DNA from: Glaciecola sp. UBA2563
GTDB lineage: Bacteria > Pseudomonadota > Gammaproteobacteria > Enterobacterales > Alteromonadaceae
DNA length: 42,758 nucleotides
Direction of reading: 5' to 3'
Assembly: GCA_002340325.1 (NCBI GenBank)
Contig: DDLV01000039.1
Location: forward strand, 1 to 42,758
How positions within the stretch are numbered: position 1 is the first letter of the stretch; each line of letters opens with the position of its first letter. The notes under the pieces are model-generated. The model did not search any database. It was not told the origin of the DNA and saw only the letters and a list, made by a program, of their open reading frames with translations. A program made the position numbers and the translations under genes. Positions 41,352 through 42,758 of the stretch are shown here, in pieces.

Positions 41352-42045
41352 ATTAACGTTCAGACGCACACTCTACGCTGACCCCCGAACCCGACAAACA
41401 GACGTATTAAACGCTATACAAGATGATACTCATAAACGACGGTTTTGGGAGGAGCTGCAAGCGTTTGAAAATGAAATTGAAGCCGCACTCGATATAGATG
41501 TCCCTGATAATTTATCGCAAAAATTGCTGCTTAAACAAAGCATTAAAATAGAGACTGAAGCGCGAGCAAAGCAGCCATGGTATTGGGCAATGGCAGCTAC
41601 GATTGCACTTGCAGCTGTTTTGAGTTTTGCGCTGATTACGCCGACGACTAGTTCCTTGACATTTGATGCAATCACTCACGTTGCACATGCGAGTACTGAA
41701 GTATCTAAGTATGGCCCGTTAGATATGCAAACTGTCAATGCAAAACTAGCAAATTACAATGGGACGATGAGCGATGATCTCGGAGAGATTCTTTCTGCTA
41801 ATTTTTGTTACCTTGACCACATAAAAAGCTTACACCTTATTATTAAGGGAGAAACAGGGCTTTTATCACTTTTTGTCTTGCCCGAAGAAGGAACCGCGCC
41901 TGTTGAGAATAGCTTCAGCAATCATGAATATAACGGGTTAAGTTTCTTGTTGGAATCTACGCGCGTAATTGTTGTTGGAGAAGATGAATCCGAGCTCCAA
42001 TCGTTCTCACAACGTGCTAGGGAATACCTCTCGTTTTCTGCGTAA
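41344..42045 (+). CDS. DUF3379 membrane protein, likely anti-sigma factor
   Basis: The 233-aa product has a cytoplasmic N-terminus (about 1-78), one membrane helix (about 79-99, WYWAMAATIALAAVLSFALI) and a periplasmic C-terminal domain. The start is GTG (VDELTFRRTLYADPRTR, a DUF3379-type opening). Position directly after an ECF sigma gene with an 8-bp overlap and this topology suggest it holds the sigma factor at the membrane. No HxxxCxxC zinc anti-sigma motif is present, so it is not the ZAS type. Confidence 0.82.
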   Translation: MDELTFRRTLYADPRTRQTDVLNAIQDDTHKRRFWEELQAFENEIEAALDIDVPDNLSQKLLLKQSIKIETEARAKQPWYWAMAATIALAAVLSFALITPTTSSLTFDAITHVAHASTEVSKYGPLDMQTVNAKLANYNGTMSDDLGEILSANFCYLDHIKSLHLIIKGETGLLSLFVLPEEGTAPVENSFSNHEYNGLSFLLESTRVIVVGEDESELQSFSQRAREYLSFSA

Positions 42046-42143
42046 AGATATCGCGTCTGATAATTTTACGTCCCTAAAAGCAAGCATGCGCCAAGGGACG
42101 TTAATTCTTCATTGTACCCCTTTGCGAAGCCTCACATTCACTC

Positions 42144-42180
42144 TGCTTCAAGGAATGTGCTTGAAGCATCTTCATTTTTT
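42144..42180 (+). terminator. Putative terminator after the sigma/DUF3379 pair
   Basis: TGCTTCAAG (42144-42152) and CTTGAAGCA (42160-42168) form a perfect 9-bp stem with a 7-base loop. It is followed within 5 bases by a T-rich run (TTCATTTTTT). It lies between the DUF3379 gene and putP and would isolate the two units. Confidence 0.65.
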
Positions 42181-42236
42181 GGTATAGCATCTCAAATTAA
42201 CGCATGTTTCCCGTAGACCGAAGTAGGAGTTCGCAT

Positions 42237-42758
42237 ATGGAAATTGGTACCTATATCTCATTAGGCGTGTATTTTGTCGCCATGTTAGCAATCGGGTTCT
42301 ATGCATACAGAACTAATGATGAAAGTGCATCGGGCTACCTACTTGGCGGCAGAAAATTATCAGCGCCCGTTACGGCACTTTCTGCAGGCGCATCCGATAT
42401 GAGTGGGTGGATGTTAATGGGAGTACCAGGCGCAATGTACCTATCCGGCGCGTCATCATTATGGATTGCGGTTGGCTTGTGCATTGGTGCATGGCTAAAC
42501 TATTTTTTGGTTGCGCCAAGGCTACGGGTTTTCACGGAGGTAGCTAGAGACTCAATAACAATACCTGACTTCTTAGAAAACCGTTTTTTGGATGACAGCA
42601 GAATACTTCGCATTATTGCCTCGGTTGTAATCATCACCTTTTTCACAGTTTACACTTCTTCGGGCGTGGTTGCGGGTGGGAAGTTGTTTGAAACTAGTTT
42701 TGGTATCTCATACGAATATGGCGCAATTTTAACGGCTGGTGTTGTGGTTGCCTACACA
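42237..42758 (+). CDS. putP: Sodium/proline symporter PutP (partial, N-terminal 174 codons)
   Basis: The reading frame starts at an ATG with AGGAG 7 nt upstream and runs to the window end. The predicted product begins MEIGTYISLGVYFVAMLAIG and contains SASGYLLGGRKLSAPVTALSAGASDMSGWMLMG in overlapping pieces. These are the SSS-family Na+-binding and substrate segments of PutP (compare E. coli LGGRSLGPFVTALSAGASDMSGWLLMG in pattern). DFLENRF and the STVYTSSGVVAG-like stretch support proline/Na+ symport. The C-terminal two thirds lie outside the window. Confidence 0.92.
   Translation, partial: MEIGTYISLGVYFVAMLAIGFYAYRTNDESASGYLLGGRKLSAPVTALSAGASDMSGWMLMGVPGAMYLSGASSLWIAVGLCIGAWLNYFLVAPRLRVFTEVARDSITIPDFLENRFLDDSRILRIIASVVIITFFTVYTSSGVVAGGKLFETSFGISYEYGAILTAGVVVAYT

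Overview
The window reads as chromosomal DNA of a marine gammaproteobacterium, most likely order Alteromonadales (Alteromonas/Glaciecola-like). This is inferred from moderate to low GC, gammaproteobacterial gene orders (aspS-nudB-ruvCAB-ybgC-tolQRAB-pal-cpoB; rpsP-rimM-trmD-rplS; aroF-tyrA convergent with pheA; ffh divergent from ypjD/corC-like; fadIJ next to a moxR/Bat cluster) and protein sequences close to the E. coli orthologues. No species can be named from sequence alone. Nearly all of the window is core housekeeping DNA. There is no prophage, CRISPR array, intact transposase or defence island.

Layout. 1-1700: tRNA-Ser(GGA), nadA, a palindromic repeat, and two identical tRNA-Lys(UUU) genes, all on the minus strand. 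1.8-11.6 kb, minus strand: one long colinear block from aspS through nudB, ruvC, ruvA, ruvB, ybgC and tolQRAB to pal and cpoB (translation, Holliday-junction processing, envelope constriction). 11.9-14.3 kb, plus strand: yciH (eIF1-like), a two-receiver response regulator and pheA, convergent with the minus-strand aroF-tyrA operon. 16.7-18.6 kb: a second copy of the palindromic repeat and an AbgT-family transporter. 18.9-23.4 kb: rpsP-rimM-trmD-rplS and ffh on the minus strand enclose two small plus-strand genes (DUF4149-like and an unknown). 23.5-23.8 kb: a 267-bp MITE between ffh and ypjD. 23.8-29.8 kb: ypjD, a CNNM/CorC-like gene, sixA, an M16 peptidase and small ORFs. 29.9-33.4 kb: fadI-fadJ with a good FadR operator. 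33.6-40.7 kb: a complete moxR/DUF58/DUF4381/BatA/BatB-C/BatD operon. 40.8-42.0 kb: an ECF sigma factor and a DUF3379 anti-sigma candidate. The window ends inside putP.

The genes are organised in tight operons. Stop/start overlaps of one base (TAATG or TGATG) occur at tolA/tolB, nudB/ruvC, aroF/tyrA, rimM/trmD and fadI/fadJ, and similar short overlaps run through the Bat operon, suggesting widespread translational coupling. Visible control includes GC-rich-discriminator promoters for the tRNA and ribosomal-protein units, a TyrR-like box at the aroF start site, and a FadR palindrome upstream of fadI.

The most interesting unexplained structure is a repeat family with two copies (1394-1509 and 16756-16848). 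Each has long outer arms that differ in sequence between copies but stay self-complementary, around a conserved core with two small hairpins whose tetraloops are NGGA in an ACANGGATGT context. This closely resembles the RNA motif bound by CsrA/RsmA. The MITE placed exactly at the predicted ypjD transcription start is the second structure worth following up.
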